A stretch of DNA of 64,000 bases from Acidobacteria bacterium Ga0077551 (GCA_001464545.1 LNFC01000012.1:1-64000), one strand, 5' to 3'; positions 34,355-44,299 are shown, counted from the first letter of the stretch. Numbers and translations: made by a program. The notes: a model not told the origin generated them from the sequence alone.

Positions 34355-34378
34355 GTGTGTCTCCCTTTGAGTTTTTTG

Positions 34379-35476
34379 TCAGTCAGCGGATGATGTCTGG
34401 GGCTCGGCAACGAAGCCCTTCCAGGTCTTCATGTAGGTGAGGAAGGCTATGCCGAGGCCTTCGGCCTTGAGGTGCGCTTCCGGCACGGGCAGGGCGATCG
34501 GCTCGAACGCCGCATTCGCCGCCACCTTCTTCGGGAAATCATGGTGCAGGATCGCCGCGCGTCCGATCACGACATAGTCCAGCCCCTCGTCCATCGCTTT
34601 CTGGCATTGCGCGCCGGTCGCAATCTTGCCCGCCGCGCCGAGGCGGCAGTCGCCGCGCGGCAGGGAGCTGAACCATTGCAGCAATGTCTTGCCCTTGAAG
34701 GCGGCGTCTTCCGGTTCCTTGAAGACATCCCAGAGCGACATGTCGAGATAGTCGACCTTGCCGCCCGTCATCAGGCCCTGTGCGAGGACAAGGATCTCGC
34801 CCAGGTCCATGCCGAAGCGTTCCGGCGACAGGCGTACGCCAACCGAAAAATCCTTGCCGCACGCCGCACGCACGCCGTCGAGGATTTCGTCGAGGAACCG
34901 CCGGCGGTTCTCGAAGTCGCCGCCATATTCATCCGTACGCAGGTTCACTTCGGCGGAGAGGAACTGGCAGATCAGGTAGCCATGCGCGCCGTGCAATTCC
35001 ACGCCGTGAAAGCCCGCCTTCTCCGCGCGCACCGCCGCGGCGATGAACGCGTCACGCGACTCCCGCACTTCGTCCAGGCTCATTGCGCGTGCGCCGAACT
35101 CGTCATTCGCTGATGGGCAATGCGGCGCCTCGCCGATCAGCTCCTTCGGGCTGCGCATGCCGGCGTGATGCAGCTGCACTACCGAATGCGTGCCTTCCGC
35201 GTTCAACGCAGACGCAAGCCGCGACAGGCCCGCGAGGTGCTTGTCATCGAATATGCCGAGCTGTCCGGGAAATCCCTGACCCTTTGCCTGCACATGCGCG
35301 GCGCAGGTCATGGTGAGCCCGAAGCCGCCCTGGGCCCGCAAGGTCAGCCAGCGGAACTCGTCATCGCTGAGCACGCCGTCGGCATGGCTCTGGAGGTTGG
35401 TCAGCGGCGCCAGCATGAAGCGGTTCTTCAAAGCAGGCCCGCGCGAAAGGGAGAGAGGAGAATGGAGATCTGTCAT
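34379..35476 (-). CDS. NADH:flavin oxidoreductase, Old Yellow Enzyme family
   Basis: 365 residues forming an FMN TIM barrel. Recognisable parts are 'NRFMLAPLTNLQSH' near residue 18, 'QLHHAGMRS' near 101, 'GVELHGAHGYLICQFLSAEVNLRTDEYGG' region near 158-186 including the active-site 'HGAHG', and 'VVIGRAAILHHDFP' near the C-terminus. It reduces activated alkenes or related substrates using NAD(P)H. Paired with the SDR gene downstream it may serve lipid or aromatic catabolism. The substrate is unknown. Confidence 0.9.
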   Translation of the reverse strand: MTDLHSPLSLSRGPALKNRFMLAPLTNLQSHADGVLSDDEFRWLTLRAQGGFGLTMTCAAHVQAKGQGFPGQLGIFDDKHLAGLSRLASALNAEGTHSVVQLHHAGMRSPKELIGEAPHCPSANDEFGARAMSLDEVRESRDAFIAAAVRAEKAGFHGVELHGAHGYLICQFLSAEVNLRTDEYGGDFENRRRFLDEILDGVRAACGKDFSVGVRLSPERFGMDLGEILVLAQGLMTGGKVDYLDMSLWDVFKEPEDAAFKGKTLLQWFSSLPRGDCRLGAAGKIATGAQCQKAMDEGLDYVVIGRAAILHHDFPKKVAANAAFEPIALPVPEAHLKAEGLGIAFLTYMKTWKGFVAEPQTSSAD

Positions 35477-36053
35477 CGCGCCACAATGGCGCCAGCGGCG
35501 CGCCCGTCAATTCTGCCGCCGGGGCAGGGGTCTCTCACCTGGTCATCCCTGGATGCACGGGCGTCGAGGCCGTCCGAGGGCTGTTGCGCCAGGGAGGCTA
35601 CGCGTTCACCGCGCGCGGTTCAGGATGGCAGGTGCCTGCCGTGTTGAGGCGAGCAACCCAAAGAAGAAAATGTTCGGCACCGTTCTCGGATAAAGAGACA
35701 GCGGAATTCGAGCCGCGCGGCCCGCTGAAGACACTCAAAGGGTGATTCGGTTTGGAGGGTGATGTGCGGGTTTTCGCAGCTTCCGTATTGGCGAGACGGG
35801 CTCATTTTACGAAGCGAAGCGCGATCAACTGTATCGTACACTACAGGAAACAGAAAATGCAGCCCATAGCCCTTGTGTTCGTGAACTCCTGATTCCGTTG
35901 AAGTTTTTGGTCCAGCTCGAATGATCCTTGTGCGCGCAATACTAAATAAAGTGGAATCCTCCGTCTACGAATCGTTCAACTCAAGAAAGGGAAGTAACCG
36001 TTTCTCAAGGATGACGGATTTATGGCTAATCCGGGCACTACAGGGGGGATTTC
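35477..36053. other. 577-base intergenic region before the chemoreceptor gene
   Basis: No gene can be supported. Short frames here lack ribosome sites and family signals. One plus-strand frame from about 35530 to 35744 reads through without a stop and could be a gene fragment, but I recognise nothing in it. The last 200 bases are clearly AT-richer and should contain the promoter of the chemoreceptor (GGGGGG ribosome site at its ATG) and that of the minus-strand flavin oxidoreductase on the other side. Confidence 0.5.
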
Positions 36054-38462
36054 ATGACGCGAACTGATATTGCGGCTCAGGCCAGGCGTGGCTTCGGACT
36101 GTTCCTTGGCATCGCTTTGGCTGGCGCGGCCATAAGCTTGTTCGCCACGCTCTACCTCGCCCATGCGGGCCTCAAACTCGGCCGCGATCTGGCGCCCTTG
36201 TCGGGCGCGACACTGCAAGTCCGCCAGAACATTGCGGAAGCGCACCTACTGGTCGAGCATATCATGAGCCATGATGAGAGTCTGACACCGGCAGATGTTA
36301 CGGCGCTCCTGGATCACACCGACCAGCTTCTGATGGCGATCGTCGAAGGCGGAAAGGTCGATGGCACCGTCTACCGGCCAGTCGGGTCCAAACTGGTGCG
36401 GAGCGAAATCGCTGCAGCGCGCGAACAGCTGGCCGTGCTCCGGCTTCAGGCAGAGACGCGGATGGACACGCTGTCGCTCGATCAGACCGCCGGCTCAGGC
36501 GCCGATGAAGCCTTCGACACGCTGTTTGACGGCATTGTGGATAGACTGCAGGTCCTCGCCGGGCGGCCCGCCATGTCCGGTTCCGCCGCAGCGCAGCGCC
36601 TTGTCGGTGAGGCGCTTTTCCAGACCACGCTCGGCCATCTGGTTGTGGAGGAATCGCTGGGCGGCGACGCGGGTGAGGATTTTGATGCCGCCCTCGGCTC
36701 GTTCGCGCTGGCGGCGGAAAAGCTGGTGCAAGCCCGGCGGCTGACCGGACTCTCCGAGTTCAGCGCCATCGCCGCCGACCTTGAAGAATTCTCCGCAGTC
36801 GCGGCTGAGCGGCGGGATACTGCGAAATATGTCAGCGAGCAGCGCGCCAGCGCCGATGAACGTTTTGATGTCGCCTATGCGGAATTCATTGCGCTCTCGG
36901 GCCGGGCCGAAGCCAGCTTGAACAAGCAGATCGCGGGCGGCCTGGCGGGCCTGATGTGGGCGCGCGCCATTGCGATCGCTTCCGTCGTGGCCGTTTCGGT
37001 CGGGCTCGTCCTGATGATGATGGCCGGCTACCGGCTCGTCGAGGCGCGCCTGGTCCGCCGGCTGCAGGACGTCACGACCGGCATGACCGCTCTGGGAGCG
37101 GGTAACCTCAATGCCCCGATTCCGAACTGGCATGCAGATGACGAACTGGGCGACCTGCGAGATGCGCTGGTCACCTTCCGCACGGCGCAGGAAGAGCGCC
37201 GGGCCTTGGAAGCCGAAACCCGCGCGGCAGCGGAGCGGGAGGCTGCAATGCGGACGGCTGATGCTGAGCGTGCCCGCGCCGAGATGGCCGAGAAGGCGCA
37301 CCGCGCCGAAATTGAGCGGCAAAAAGCCGAATCGGAGCGGCACCAGGCCGAATCCCGGCGCGAGGCTGAAGCCCGTGCTGCGGCAGAAATCGCGCAAGTC
37401 GTCGAAGCTTGCGCGAGGGGCGATTTCTCGCGCGGTTTGCGCACCGACGACAAGGAAGGCATCTTCGCCGAACTCTGCGACGGGATGAACCGCATCGGGA
37501 TCGCCGCGAATGAAGGTCTCGGCGCGGTGCGCACCGGCCTCGCGCACCTCGCGCAAGGCGATCTGACCTACCGGATGCCCGTGCACTTCCATGGCGTGTT
37601 TGCCGAGATCGCCGCGAGCGTCAACACGACCGCGGAAAGCCTGGGCCGGACGTTGTCGGACATTTCCCAGTCTTCCACTTCGGTCGACACGTCCTCGCGC
37701 GAAATCGCGAGTGCAGCCGACGATCTGGCGCGGCGGACCGAGCGCAACGCCTCGATGCTGGAAAAGACCGCGACGGCGCTGGAACAGATGTCGGCCTCGG
37801 TGCGCTCCGCCGCCGGGTCGGCGCAAACCGCCCACGCGGCCGTTGAAAACATCTCTGCCCGCGCAACTGCTGGCCATGCCGTCGTAACCCGCGCCGTCAC
37901 GGCGATGGACGAAATCCGCGCGTCTTCGGACGCCATCGGCCGGATCCTTCAGGTCATCGACGAAATAGCTTTCCAGACCAACCTTCTTGCGCTCAACGCG
38001 GGCGTCGAGGCGGCGCGGGCCGGTGATGCGGGACGCGGCTTTGCCGTGGTCGCCTCCGAGGTGCGGGCACTTGCCAGCCGGTCGTCGGAGGCTGCGCGCG
38101 AGATCGCCACGTTGATTGATACCTCGGGCAGCACGGTCAGCCGCGGCGTCGATTTGGTGCGTTCCTCCGGCTCCGCCCTGCAGGAGATCGTTTCGGGCGT
38201 CGCCGACGTGACAGTCAAAATCCGCGAGATCGTCACGGCATCGAATGAAACGGCCACCGGTATCGGTGAAATTTCCAGTGCCACCAGCGAACTTGACCGC
38301 GCAACCCAGCAAAACGCCGCCATCTTCGAGGAAACCAACGCCGCCGTGCAGTCCCTGCAGGCTGAGGCCGAGGCGCTGGCAGCAACCGTGGCGGCCTTCA
38401 AGCTCAAGGCCGGTGAAACCGGCGGAAGCGCCGCCGCACCCCGTTCGCGCCGTGTGGCCTGA
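36054..38462 (+). CDS. Methyl-accepting chemotaxis protein
   Basis: 802 residues. A first membrane segment (about 13-37), a periplasmic sensor of about 270 residues, a second segment ('[22 protein letters not shown]', about 303-325), one HAMP domain (about 326-380), an Ala/Glu/Arg-rich coiled coil, a second HAMP-like region (about 445-500) and the signalling domain follow. The hairpin tip reads '[23 protein letters not shown]', with Gly where Ala is usual. No CheR/CheB pentapeptide is visible at the C-terminus. The ligand is unknown. An outer-membrane protein gene follows 51 bases later. Confidence 0.94.
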   Translation: MTRTDIAAQARRGFGLFLGIALAGAAISLFATLYLAHAGLKLGRDLAPLSGATLQVRQNIAEAHLLVEHIMSHDESLTPADVTALLDHTDQLLMAIVEGGKVDGTVYRPVGSKLVRSEIAAAREQLAVLRLQAETRMDTLSLDQTAGSGADEAFDTLFDGIVDRLQVLAGRPAMSGSAAAQRLVGEALFQTTLGHLVVEESLGGDAGEDFDAALGSFALAAEKLVQARRLTGLSEFSAIAADLEEFSAVAAERRDTAKYVSEQRASADERFDVAYAEFIALSGRAEASLNKQIAGGLAGLMWARAIAIASVVAVSVGLVLMMMAGYRLVEARLVRRLQDVTTGMTALGAGNLNAPIPNWHADDELGDLRDALVTFRTAQEERRALEAETRAAAEREAAMRTADAERARAEMAEKAHRAEIERQKAESERHQAESRREAEARAAAEIAQVVEACARGDFSRGLRTDDKEGIFAELCDGMNRIGIAANEGLGAVRTGLAHLAQGDLTYRMPVHFHGVFAEIAASVNTTAESLGRTLSDISQSSTSVDTSSREIASAADDLARRTERNASMLEKTATALEQMSASVRSAAGSAQTAHAAVENISARATAGHAVVTRAVTAMDEIRASSDAIGRILQVIDEIAFQTNLLALNAGVEAARAGDAGRGFAVVASEVRALASRSSEAAREIATLIDTSGSTVSRGVDLVRSSGSALQEIVSGVADVTVKIREIVTASNETATGIGEISSATSELDRATQQNAAIFEETNAAVQSLQAEAEALAATVAAFKLKAGETGGSAAAPRSRRVA

Positions 38463-38513
38463 TTGCCGGGCCCGGCCGGCTGCAATCTCGATGACTTTAT
38501 GAGGAGGTACCCA

Positions 38514-39239
38514 ATGTTCCTTCAACGTGCCCTGTGCTCTTCCACGCTCTTGATGGTTGCCTTGCCCTTGGCTGCGGAGGCCGGCGAGATGCAGCTCTCT
38601 GTCGATGTCGCCGCCGTATCCGCGCTGCATGATCGCGGCGAACAAATCGCCCGCGAAGCTCTGCAGGTGGGCGCGGGCGCCCAGACCGAAGTGCAGGATG
38701 TGACTGTGTATGGCGCTGTCTATCGCCTGCTGCCGGTCGGCGGGCAGCAGGAGGCCTTCGATGACGAAGCCGGCTTCACGCTCGGCATGGCCTGGGACAA
38801 GCAATCCTATAGCGCTGACATCTCTGCCAACCTTCTGACGTTTCCGGGTGAAGAGGCAGAATCGAGTATCGAGCTGGCGGGAGCCTTCACCCTCCATACG
38901 GCCTTCGCCCCCGCTCTGATCGGCTTCTATGATACCGACTTCAAGGACTGGGGCCTGGAACTTGCGGGCGGACCCGAATGGGAAGCGGGCGACTGGACGA
39001 TCTACGCCCTCGGGCGGGCAGGGTTCGTCCAGCCCGGAGACGACTCGGCGCACAGGTCCTATGCGGGCGTCGAATGGGGCGCCGTGCGCCCCGTTTCCGA
39101 CTCGGTGGAATTCAGCCTTTTTGCGCGGTCCGATATCGCGGATGAGGAGACGTTCGTGCGCCGCATACAAAGCCGCGAGATCACCTCGCTTCGCAATTCC
39201 GGCGTGGCGGCCGGTATCAACCTGGCGATAAGCCATTAG
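38514..39239 (+). CDS. Predicted outer membrane beta-barrel protein
   Basis: 241 residues from the ATG at 38514, preceded by an excellent AGGAGG; the track start lies inside leader sequence. A signal peptide ends at 'LAAEAGE'. The mature protein consists of alternating strands with aromatic girdle residues ('FTLGMAWDKQSYSADISANLL', 'WGLELAGGPEWEAGDWTIYALG') and resembles small porin-like barrels, though the last residues ('NLAISH') are not a standard terminal aromatic strand. No family is firmly recognised. It may be co-transcribed with the chemoreceptor. Its TAG stop begins a TAGAGC string like those of the structured repeats. Confidence 0.7.
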   Translation: MFLQRALCSSTLLMVALPLAAEAGEMQLSVDVAAVSALHDRGEQIAREALQVGAGAQTEVQDVTVYGAVYRLLPVGGQQEAFDDEAGFTLGMAWDKQSYSADISANLLTFPGEEAESSIELAGAFTLHTAFAPALIGFYDTDFKDWGLELAGGPEWEAGDWTIYALGRAGFVQPGDDSAHRSYAGVEWGAVRPVSDSVEFSLFARSDIADEETFVRRIQSREITSLRNSGVAAGINLAISH

Positions 39240-39320
39240 AGCATCTGTCGGCTCCCGGCTGATCAGTTTGAAACAAGCCGGGCGGACGGATTGAGCCAGG
39301 AGCCGGGACGAGCCAGACTC
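39237..39320 (+). repeat. Possible distant relative of the 108-bp structured repeat
   Basis: The segment starts TAGAGC at the gene's stop codon, as in copies A and B. It folds as ATCTGTC / GACGGAT enclosing CCCGGCT / AGCCGGG, followed by GGAGCC, which could alternatively pair with GGCTCC. It does not align in sequence with copies A and B beyond the first bases, so the relation is tentative. It also serves as the only terminator candidate here. Confidence 0.3.
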
Positions 39321-39343
39321 ATCAACCTGCTGAACTGTATTCT

Positions 39344-40666
39344 CTATCCCTGGCCGATCTCCGCCCCCAGCATTGCCATATGCCCGAGGAAATCCGGATA
39401 GCTCGTGTCGATCATCGACACGTCGTCGACGCTCACGGGCTTCTTCGCTGCCGTGCCCATCACCAGCGCGCTCATCGCGATGCGGTGGTCGTGGCGTGTC
39501 TCGACGAGGCCGCCGCCCGGCACCGGACCGCCGCAGCCCTGCACCGTGAAGCCGTCCACTGTCTCCTCGACGTCCACGCCGTTGACGCGCAGCATCGCGA
39601 CGATCGCCTTGATCCGGTCGCTCTCCTTGACGCGCAGCTCGTCCGCGCCGGTCACACGCGTCTCGCCGGTCGCAAACGCCGCCAGCACCGCGAGGATCGG
39701 GAACTCGTCGATCATCGAGGCGACGAGACGCTCCGGCACGGCAATGCCCTTCAGGCCGGCATAGCCCGCATGCAGGTCGATCAGCCGCTCGCCCGCCGCC
39801 TCACCGCGCTCCTCGGCGCCAAGGTGCGCGCCCATCAGGTTGGCGGCGTCATAGAAGCCCGAGCGCGTCGGGTTCGACATCACGCCTTCGACCATCACGT
39901 CGCCCTGCGCCGACAGGATGCCCGCCGCAATCAGGAACGCCGCCGAGGACGGGTCGCCGGGAATGGCGGCGTCCACTGCGAACAGCGGCTGCTTGCCCTC
40001 AATCGAGATTTCCGCCGCCCCGCCGGGCGCCACCTTGAAGCCGAGCTTCGCGCCAAAGCCTTTCAACATCCGTTCGGTATGGTCCCGTGTCGCCTTGGCC
40101 TCGACCACCGTGGTCGTCCCCACGGCGTTCAGCCCGGCCAGCAGCACGGCGGATTTGACCTGCGCGCTCGCCTGCGGGGGGGCGTAGCGGATGCCCTTCA
40201 GCGCGCTGGAGCCCGTCAGCGAGAAGGGCAGGCGCCCGTCCGGCCCGGCCGTATCCTTCATTCCCATTTCGCGAAGCGGGTTCAGCACCCGGTTCATCGG
40301 CCGGGAAGAGAGGGACGCGTCCCCGCTCAGCTCCGCCGTCAGGTCAAAGCCGGCCATCACGCCCATCATCAGGCGCGATCCGGTGCCTGAATTGCCGAAA
40401 TCCAGCCCGTCCTTCGGTGAGGCGAGGCCCTTGGTGCCCACGCCCCGGACCTCCCAGGCGCCAGGGCCGGTACAGGCCACTTCCGCTCCCATCGCCGCCA
40501 TGGCGAGGCCGGTGCGGATCACGTCGTCTCCTTCGAGCAGGCCGGTGAACCGGCTCACCCCGGAGGCCAGCCCGCCGAAGATCAGCGCGCGGTGGCTGCA
40601 GGACTTGTCACCCGGCGCGCGGATGGAACCGGCGAGGCGCCGGACGGGTCGGCTGGTCCAGACCAT
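39344..40666 (-). CDS. aroA: 3-phosphoshikimate 1-carboxyvinyltransferase (EPSP synthase)
   Basis: 440 residues. EPSP synthase landmarks are 'PGDKSCSHRALIFGGLA' near residue 18, 'GNSGTGSRLMMGVMAG' near 91, 'ASAQVKSAVLLAGLNA' near 164, 'IDEFPILAVLAAFATG' near 318 and 'DHRIAMSALVMG' near 395. The 'GNSGTG' loop differs from the GNAGTA form of enteric class I enzymes and is closer to class II. It joins shikimate-3-phosphate and phosphoenolpyruvate for aromatic amino acid synthesis. It starts 121 bases from the divergent FYDLN gene. Confidence 0.96.
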   Translation of the reverse strand: MVWTSRPVRRLAGSIRAPGDKSCSHRALIFGGLASGVSRFTGLLEGDDVIRTGLAMAAMGAEVACTGPGAWEVRGVGTKGLASPKDGLDFGNSGTGSRLMMGVMAGFDLTAELSGDASLSSRPMNRVLNPLREMGMKDTAGPDGRLPFSLTGSSALKGIRYAPPQASAQVKSAVLLAGLNAVGTTTVVEAKATRDHTERMLKGFGAKLGFKVAPGGAAEISIEGKQPLFAVDAAIPGDPSSAAFLIAAGILSAQGDVMVEGVMSNPTRSGFYDAANLMGAHLGAEERGEAAGERLIDLHAGYAGLKGIAVPERLVASMIDEFPILAVLAAFATGETRVTGADELRVKESDRIKAIVAMLRVNGVDVEETVDGFTVQGCGGPVPGGGLVETRHDHRIAMSALVMGTAAKKPVSVDDVSMIDTSYPDFLGHMAMLGAEIGQG

Positions 40667-40787
40667 GAGAGAAGGCCCTGTTTCTATAAAATGCTGACTT
40701 CAATTCGGGCTTTGACAGCGCCGGGCGTTCATGGCAAGCGCGCCAGCTTCCATCAGGTATTTTCCCCATAAAGAGGAGCGCGCGCCC

Positions 40788-41309
40788 GTGTCCAAGGACA
40801 AGCTCGGAACCAAGCAGGTCTGCCCATCCTGCGAATCGCGATTCTACGACCTGAACAAACGCCCCGCCGTCTGCCCGAAATGCGGCGCCGAGTTCGACCC
40901 CGAAGACGAGGTGATCCGCACCACGATCACCAAGGTCAAGGCGAAGGCGGCCCGCGCCGCCGTGAAGGCCGTGGCCGATGATGACGAGGACGCCGAGGAA
41001 GAGGATGACGCCGTCATCCGCGATGACGACGAAGATGATGCCGCCGAGGCCGAAGAGGTCGAGGAGGACGATGAAGAGGAAACCAAGGAGCTCGTCGGCG
41101 AGGAAGACGACGTGATCCTGGAAGACGCCGAGGACGAGGAAGAGACGCCAGCACCGGGCAAGGTGCCGGCCGGCTTCACCGAAGACGGCGCCGCAGTCGA
41201 CGATGATGACGTGATCATTGCCGACGATGATGAGGAAGAGTTCGAGATCGATGACGACGAGGACGGCGACGATGATCTCGCCCTCGACGACGATGAAGAC
41301 GAACGGTGA
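40788..41309 (+). CDS. FYDLN acid domain protein (TIGR02300 family)
   Basis: 173 residues from a GTG at 40788 ('VSKDKLGTKQVC'), with GAGGAG upstream. A zinc ribbon of two CxxC pairs ('CPSCESRFYDLNKRPAVCPKCG', residues about 11-32) contains the name-giving FYDLN. The rest is extremely acidic, with long Asp/Glu runs. The family is largely alphaproteobacterial, usually beside aroA, and has no known function. Its acidic tail suggests binding to a basic partner. A 9-bp hairpin separates it from the tRNA gene. Confidence 0.92.
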   Translation: MSKDKLGTKQVCPSCESRFYDLNKRPAVCPKCGAEFDPEDEVIRTTITKVKAKAARAAVKAVADDDEDAEEEDDAVIRDDDEDDAAEAEEVEEDDEEETKELVGEEDDVILEDAEDEEETPAPGKVPAGFTEDGAAVDDDDVIIADDDEEEFEIDDDEDGDDDLALDDDEDER

Positions 41310-41326
41310 TAATTAGGACTTGAAAC

Positions 41327-41355
41327 GGCGGGAGGCTGAGACTAATCCTCCCGCC
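41327..41355 (+). terminator. Hairpin between the FYDLN gene and tRNA-Ala
   Basis: GGCGGGAGG and CCTCCCGCC form a perfect 9-bp stem with an 11-base loop, 17 bases after the stop. There is no T-run, so termination is uncertain. Confidence 0.45.
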
Positions 41356-41364
41356 TCCCGGTCA

Positions 41365-41440
<76 letters not shown>

Positions 41441-41627
41441 GGACCCGTTTCCGGGCAAACCTGTCAAAATTTGAGCAATCAGGCGCGCTAAACGGGCCTG
41501 TGAGCCCGCGCCGCCGTGTTGCCGCAGGCCGGTGCTTGAACCGGACACATTCGAGGCCCACCTTCAGTTCATGGCAGAGCACCCGCCTGCCAGCGACCCC
41601 ATCCGGGGCGCGGAAAGGAGTGGACCT

Positions 41628-41867
41628 ATGACGACCGGCCTGAAATCGACTTCCCTCGAAGGCAATTCCTTCGTCTACATCCGCCATCTCGATGATGGCG
41701 AAATCCGCAGCCTGTTGCCGCCTGAAGCCCTCGATGATGTGGCTGACCCGGAAGACCTGTTCGTCGTTGCCTCGGCAGACGGTCAGCGCCTGGCCATCGT
41801 CGAAGGCCGTGAAGCGGCTTTTGCTGCAGCCCTCGCCAACGATCTGAGCCCGCTCAGCGTTCACTAG
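41628..41867 (+). CDS. DUF1150 family protein
   Basis: 79 residues from the ATG at 41628, with AAAGGAG upstream; the track start at 41532 reads through leader sequence. The pattern 'FVYIRHLDDGEIRSLLPPEAL', 'LFVVASADGQRLAIVEGREAAFAAALANDL' and the final 'PLSVH' match the small DUF1150 family of alphaproteobacteria. The function is unknown; relatives are often found near small heat-shock genes, which are not present here. Confidence 0.85.
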   Translation: MTTGLKSTSLEGNSFVYIRHLDDGEIRSLLPPEALDDVADPEDLFVVASADGQRLAIVEGREAAFAAALANDLSPLSVH

Positions 41868-41940
41868 CGCCCCCGCGCGCCGTCTTGCTTTTCCCCGGAT
41901 TGAAGATGACACTCGCGTCAACTGATCCGGGGAAGAATCC

Positions 41941-43188
41941 ATGACTCTTGCGCGCTTTGCCTGTGCGATTCCGTTCGCACTGCTCGTCTCGGCCTGCATG
42001 CCGAATACCACGTCGGCCCCGGCCGCAGAGCCCGGCGGGCCTGCGCCCCTTTCGGCCGAAGGCGATTTTGGCGCGACGCTTCAGGGCGCGCTGATCAATG
42101 CCAAGCCCGGCGACACGGTCGTCATGCCCGCGGGGACCTTTGCGCTGGCCGATTCGCTGTCTCTGGACGTGGACGGCGTGACGCTGCGCGGCGCGGGGCA
42201 GGGTGTCACCGTGCTGGACTTCGCCCAGCAATCGGGCGCCGGCGAAGGCCTGCTGGTAACCTCCAATGATGTCACCCTCACGGACTTCACCGTGCGCGAC
42301 ACCAAGGGCGACGGTATCAAGTCGAAGGGCGCCGACCGGATCACCTACAAGCAGCTGACCGTCGAATGGAGCGGCGAGCCCGACGAGACCAATGGCGCCT
42401 ACGGCGTCTACCCGGTCGAATCGAAGGACGTGCTGGTCGAGAACGTCACCGTGCGCGGCGCCTCGGACGCCGGCATCTATGTTGGCCAGTCCTCCAACAT
42501 CATCGTGCGCAACTCGGTCGTCGAGTTCAACGTTGCCGGCATCGAGATCGAGAACTCGACCGGCGCGGACGTGTACGGAAACATCGCCCGCAACAATACT
42601 GGCGGCATCCTGGTGTTCGACCTGCCGGACCTTCCGGTCTCCGGCGGCAACGCAACGCGCATCTATGCCAACCAGATCTTTGCCAACAACACGCGCAACT
42701 TTGCGCCCGCCGGAAACATCGTCGCGGGCGTGCCTTCGGGCACCGGCGTCATCATCATGGCGAACCGCAACGTCCATGTGTTCGACAATGCCTTCGAGAA
42801 CAATCGCTCCGCCCACGTCCTGATCACCGCCTATTCGCTGCCCTTCACCGACGCGGCCTACAATCCGCTGCCGCGCGATGTCGTGATCCGCAACAACACC
42901 TATTCCGGCGGCGGCGATGATCCGCAGGGCATCCTCACCCCGCTTGCCGAAGCGCTCGGCGGCACGCTGCCCCCCATTGTCTGGGACGGCGTCTCCACCT
43001 GGCCCGGCGCTACCGAAGCGCAGACCGTGAACCTCACCATCGCCGAGGCGCCCGAAGTGGGTTTCCTGAACTTTGGCATCCCGTCCTATCCGCTGGACCC
43101 GGCCATGCTGGCGCCGTCACCCGACCGCCCGGCGAGCACGCCGCCGGCCGAGCCTGCCGCCATCGTGCTGGCGCACGTCAAGGAATAG
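41941..43188 (+). CDS. Parallel beta-helix lipoprotein (TIGR03805-type)
   Basis: 415 residues. A lipoprotein signal ends in lipobox 'VSAC'. From about residue 40 the protein is a right-handed beta-helix with repeated turns of the pattern 'VTLRGAGQGVTVLDF', 'VTLTDFTVRDTKGDGI', 'VLVENVTVRGASDAGIYV', 'IIVRNSVVEFNVAGIEI'. It is pectate-lyase-like in fold, but catalytic residues are not evident. The next gene is a diheme cytochrome starting 4 bases after the stop. This two-gene set corresponds to the SO2931/SO2930 pair known from Shewanella genomes. The joint function is unknown, probably in the periplasm or on the outer membrane. Confidence 0.85.
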   Translation: MTLARFACAIPFALLVSACMPNTTSAPAAEPGGPAPLSAEGDFGATLQGALINAKPGDTVVMPAGTFALADSLSLDVDGVTLRGAGQGVTVLDFAQQSGAGEGLLVTSNDVTLTDFTVRDTKGDGIKSKGADRITYKQLTVEWSGEPDETNGAYGVYPVESKDVLVENVTVRGASDAGIYVGQSSNIIVRNSVVEFNVAGIEIENSTGADVYGNIARNNTGGILVFDLPDLPVSGGNATRIYANQIFANNTRNFAPAGNIVAGVPSGTGVIIMANRNVHVFDNAFENNRSAHVLITAYSLPFTDAAYNPLPRDVVIRNNTYSGGGDDPQGILTPLAEALGGTLPPIVWDGVSTWPGATEAQTVNLTIAEAPEVGFLNFGIPSYPLDPAMLAPSPDRPASTPPAEPAAIVLAHVKE

Positions 43189-43191
43189 GCC

Positions 43192-44229
43192 TTGCGCGCC
43201 GCTGCCCTCCTGCTCGCCGCGCTGCTCGCGGGGCTGGTCTCCGCCTGCGGTCTCGCCAAAGGCGGCGGTCCGGACATGGGCGTGATCCTCGCGGAGGCGC
43301 CGGCGGAAAAACTCTCAGCTTACGGATTGTTCTCGGATACCGCTGCTGCTGTGCCCGCTGCCGGTGTTGTCCCCTATGACCTGGTCAACCCGCTCTTCTC
43401 GGATCACGCGGCGAAGCACCGCCTCGTCTTTGTACCCGGCGGCGAAACGGCTGCATATGCGGACGATGACGTCTTCGCCTTTCCGGTGGGCACGGTGCTC
43501 GTCAAGACGTTTGCGTTCGCGCCGGACATGCGCACACCGCAGACAGGCGAATACCGGGTCGAAACCCGCCTGCTGATCCACAAGGCCGCCGGCTGGGTCG
43601 CGTATCCCTACATCTGGAACGAGGACGGCACCGAGGCGGTCTATTCGCCGATTGGCGGCAAGCGGACGATCGAGACGATCACGCCCGCCGGTGCGCCGCT
43701 CACGATCCAGTACGCCGTGCCCAACCAGAACCAGTGCAAGACGTGCCATCAGGCGGGCGACGCGCTCTCGCCGATCGGCCCCAAGGCGCGCAATCTCAAT
43801 CACGAAGGCCAGCTCGAAGACTGGGTGGAGAAAGGCGTGCTGGACCAGCTTCCGTCATCTGCGCCAGCCTCGGCGGCCGTCTACGATGTATCGCTGCCGC
43901 TCGAGGCGCGGGCCCGCGCCTGGCTCGACATCAACTGCGCCCATTGCCACAAGCCGGATGGCTCGGCGTCGAATTCCGGCCTTGTCCTCTCGGCCACCGA
44001 GACCGACCCGGTGAGAATCGGCATCGGCAAGCACCCCGTCGCCGCCGGGCGCGGGGCAGGGACGCTGTTCCAGGTCATCGTCCCCGGCGCCCCGGACCGC
44101 TCGATCCTCGCCTACCGTATGGCCTCCACCGAACCCGGCGTCGCGATGCCCGAACTCGGCCGCAGTGTTCCGGACCCGGAGGGTCTCGCCCTGGTGCGCG
44201 ACTGGATCGCGGAGATGGAGCCGCGTTGA
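43192..44229 (+). CDS. SO2930-family diheme c-type cytochrome lipoprotein, TTG start
   Basis: 345 residues from a TTG at 43192, with AAGGAA overlapping the end of the beta-helix gene. A lipoprotein signal ends in 'VSAC'. Two heme attachment sites are present: 'CKTCH' near residue 182 and 'CAHCH' near 249. The order (N-terminal domain with 'YDLVNPLFSDHA', then two hemes) matches the SO2930 family, which always travels with a beta-helix partner. It probably passes electrons in the periplasm or oxidises a partner-bound substrate. The role is unknown. Confidence 0.88.
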   Translation: MRAAALLLAALLAGLVSACGLAKGGGPDMGVILAEAPAEKLSAYGLFSDTAAAVPAAGVVPYDLVNPLFSDHAAKHRLVFVPGGETAAYADDDVFAFPVGTVLVKTFAFAPDMRTPQTGEYRVETRLLIHKAAGWVAYPYIWNEDGTEAVYSPIGGKRTIETITPAGAPLTIQYAVPNQNQCKTCHQAGDALSPIGPKARNLNHEGQLEDWVEKGVLDQLPSSAPASAAVYDVSLPLEARARAWLDINCAHCHKPDGSASNSGLVLSATETDPVRIGIGKHPVAAGRGAGTLFQVIVPGAPDRSILAYRMASTEPGVAMPELGRSVPDPEGLALVRDWIAEMEPR

Positions 44230-44299
44230 GGCTTGCCGGCCCCTGAGCGGGTGCTAGTTGCTCTCGCGAACAAGCCTGCTTCGCCCGGAGACATCCCGC

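Noticed and set aside
35620-35841. 73-residue minus-strand ORF in the gap before the chemoreceptor
   Set aside because: No ribosome site, no recognisable domain, unusual composition.
36495-39236. 913-residue minus-strand ORF opposite the chemoreceptor
   Set aside because: Shadow spanning two real genes; composition is Arg/Gly/His-rich with no recognisable domain.
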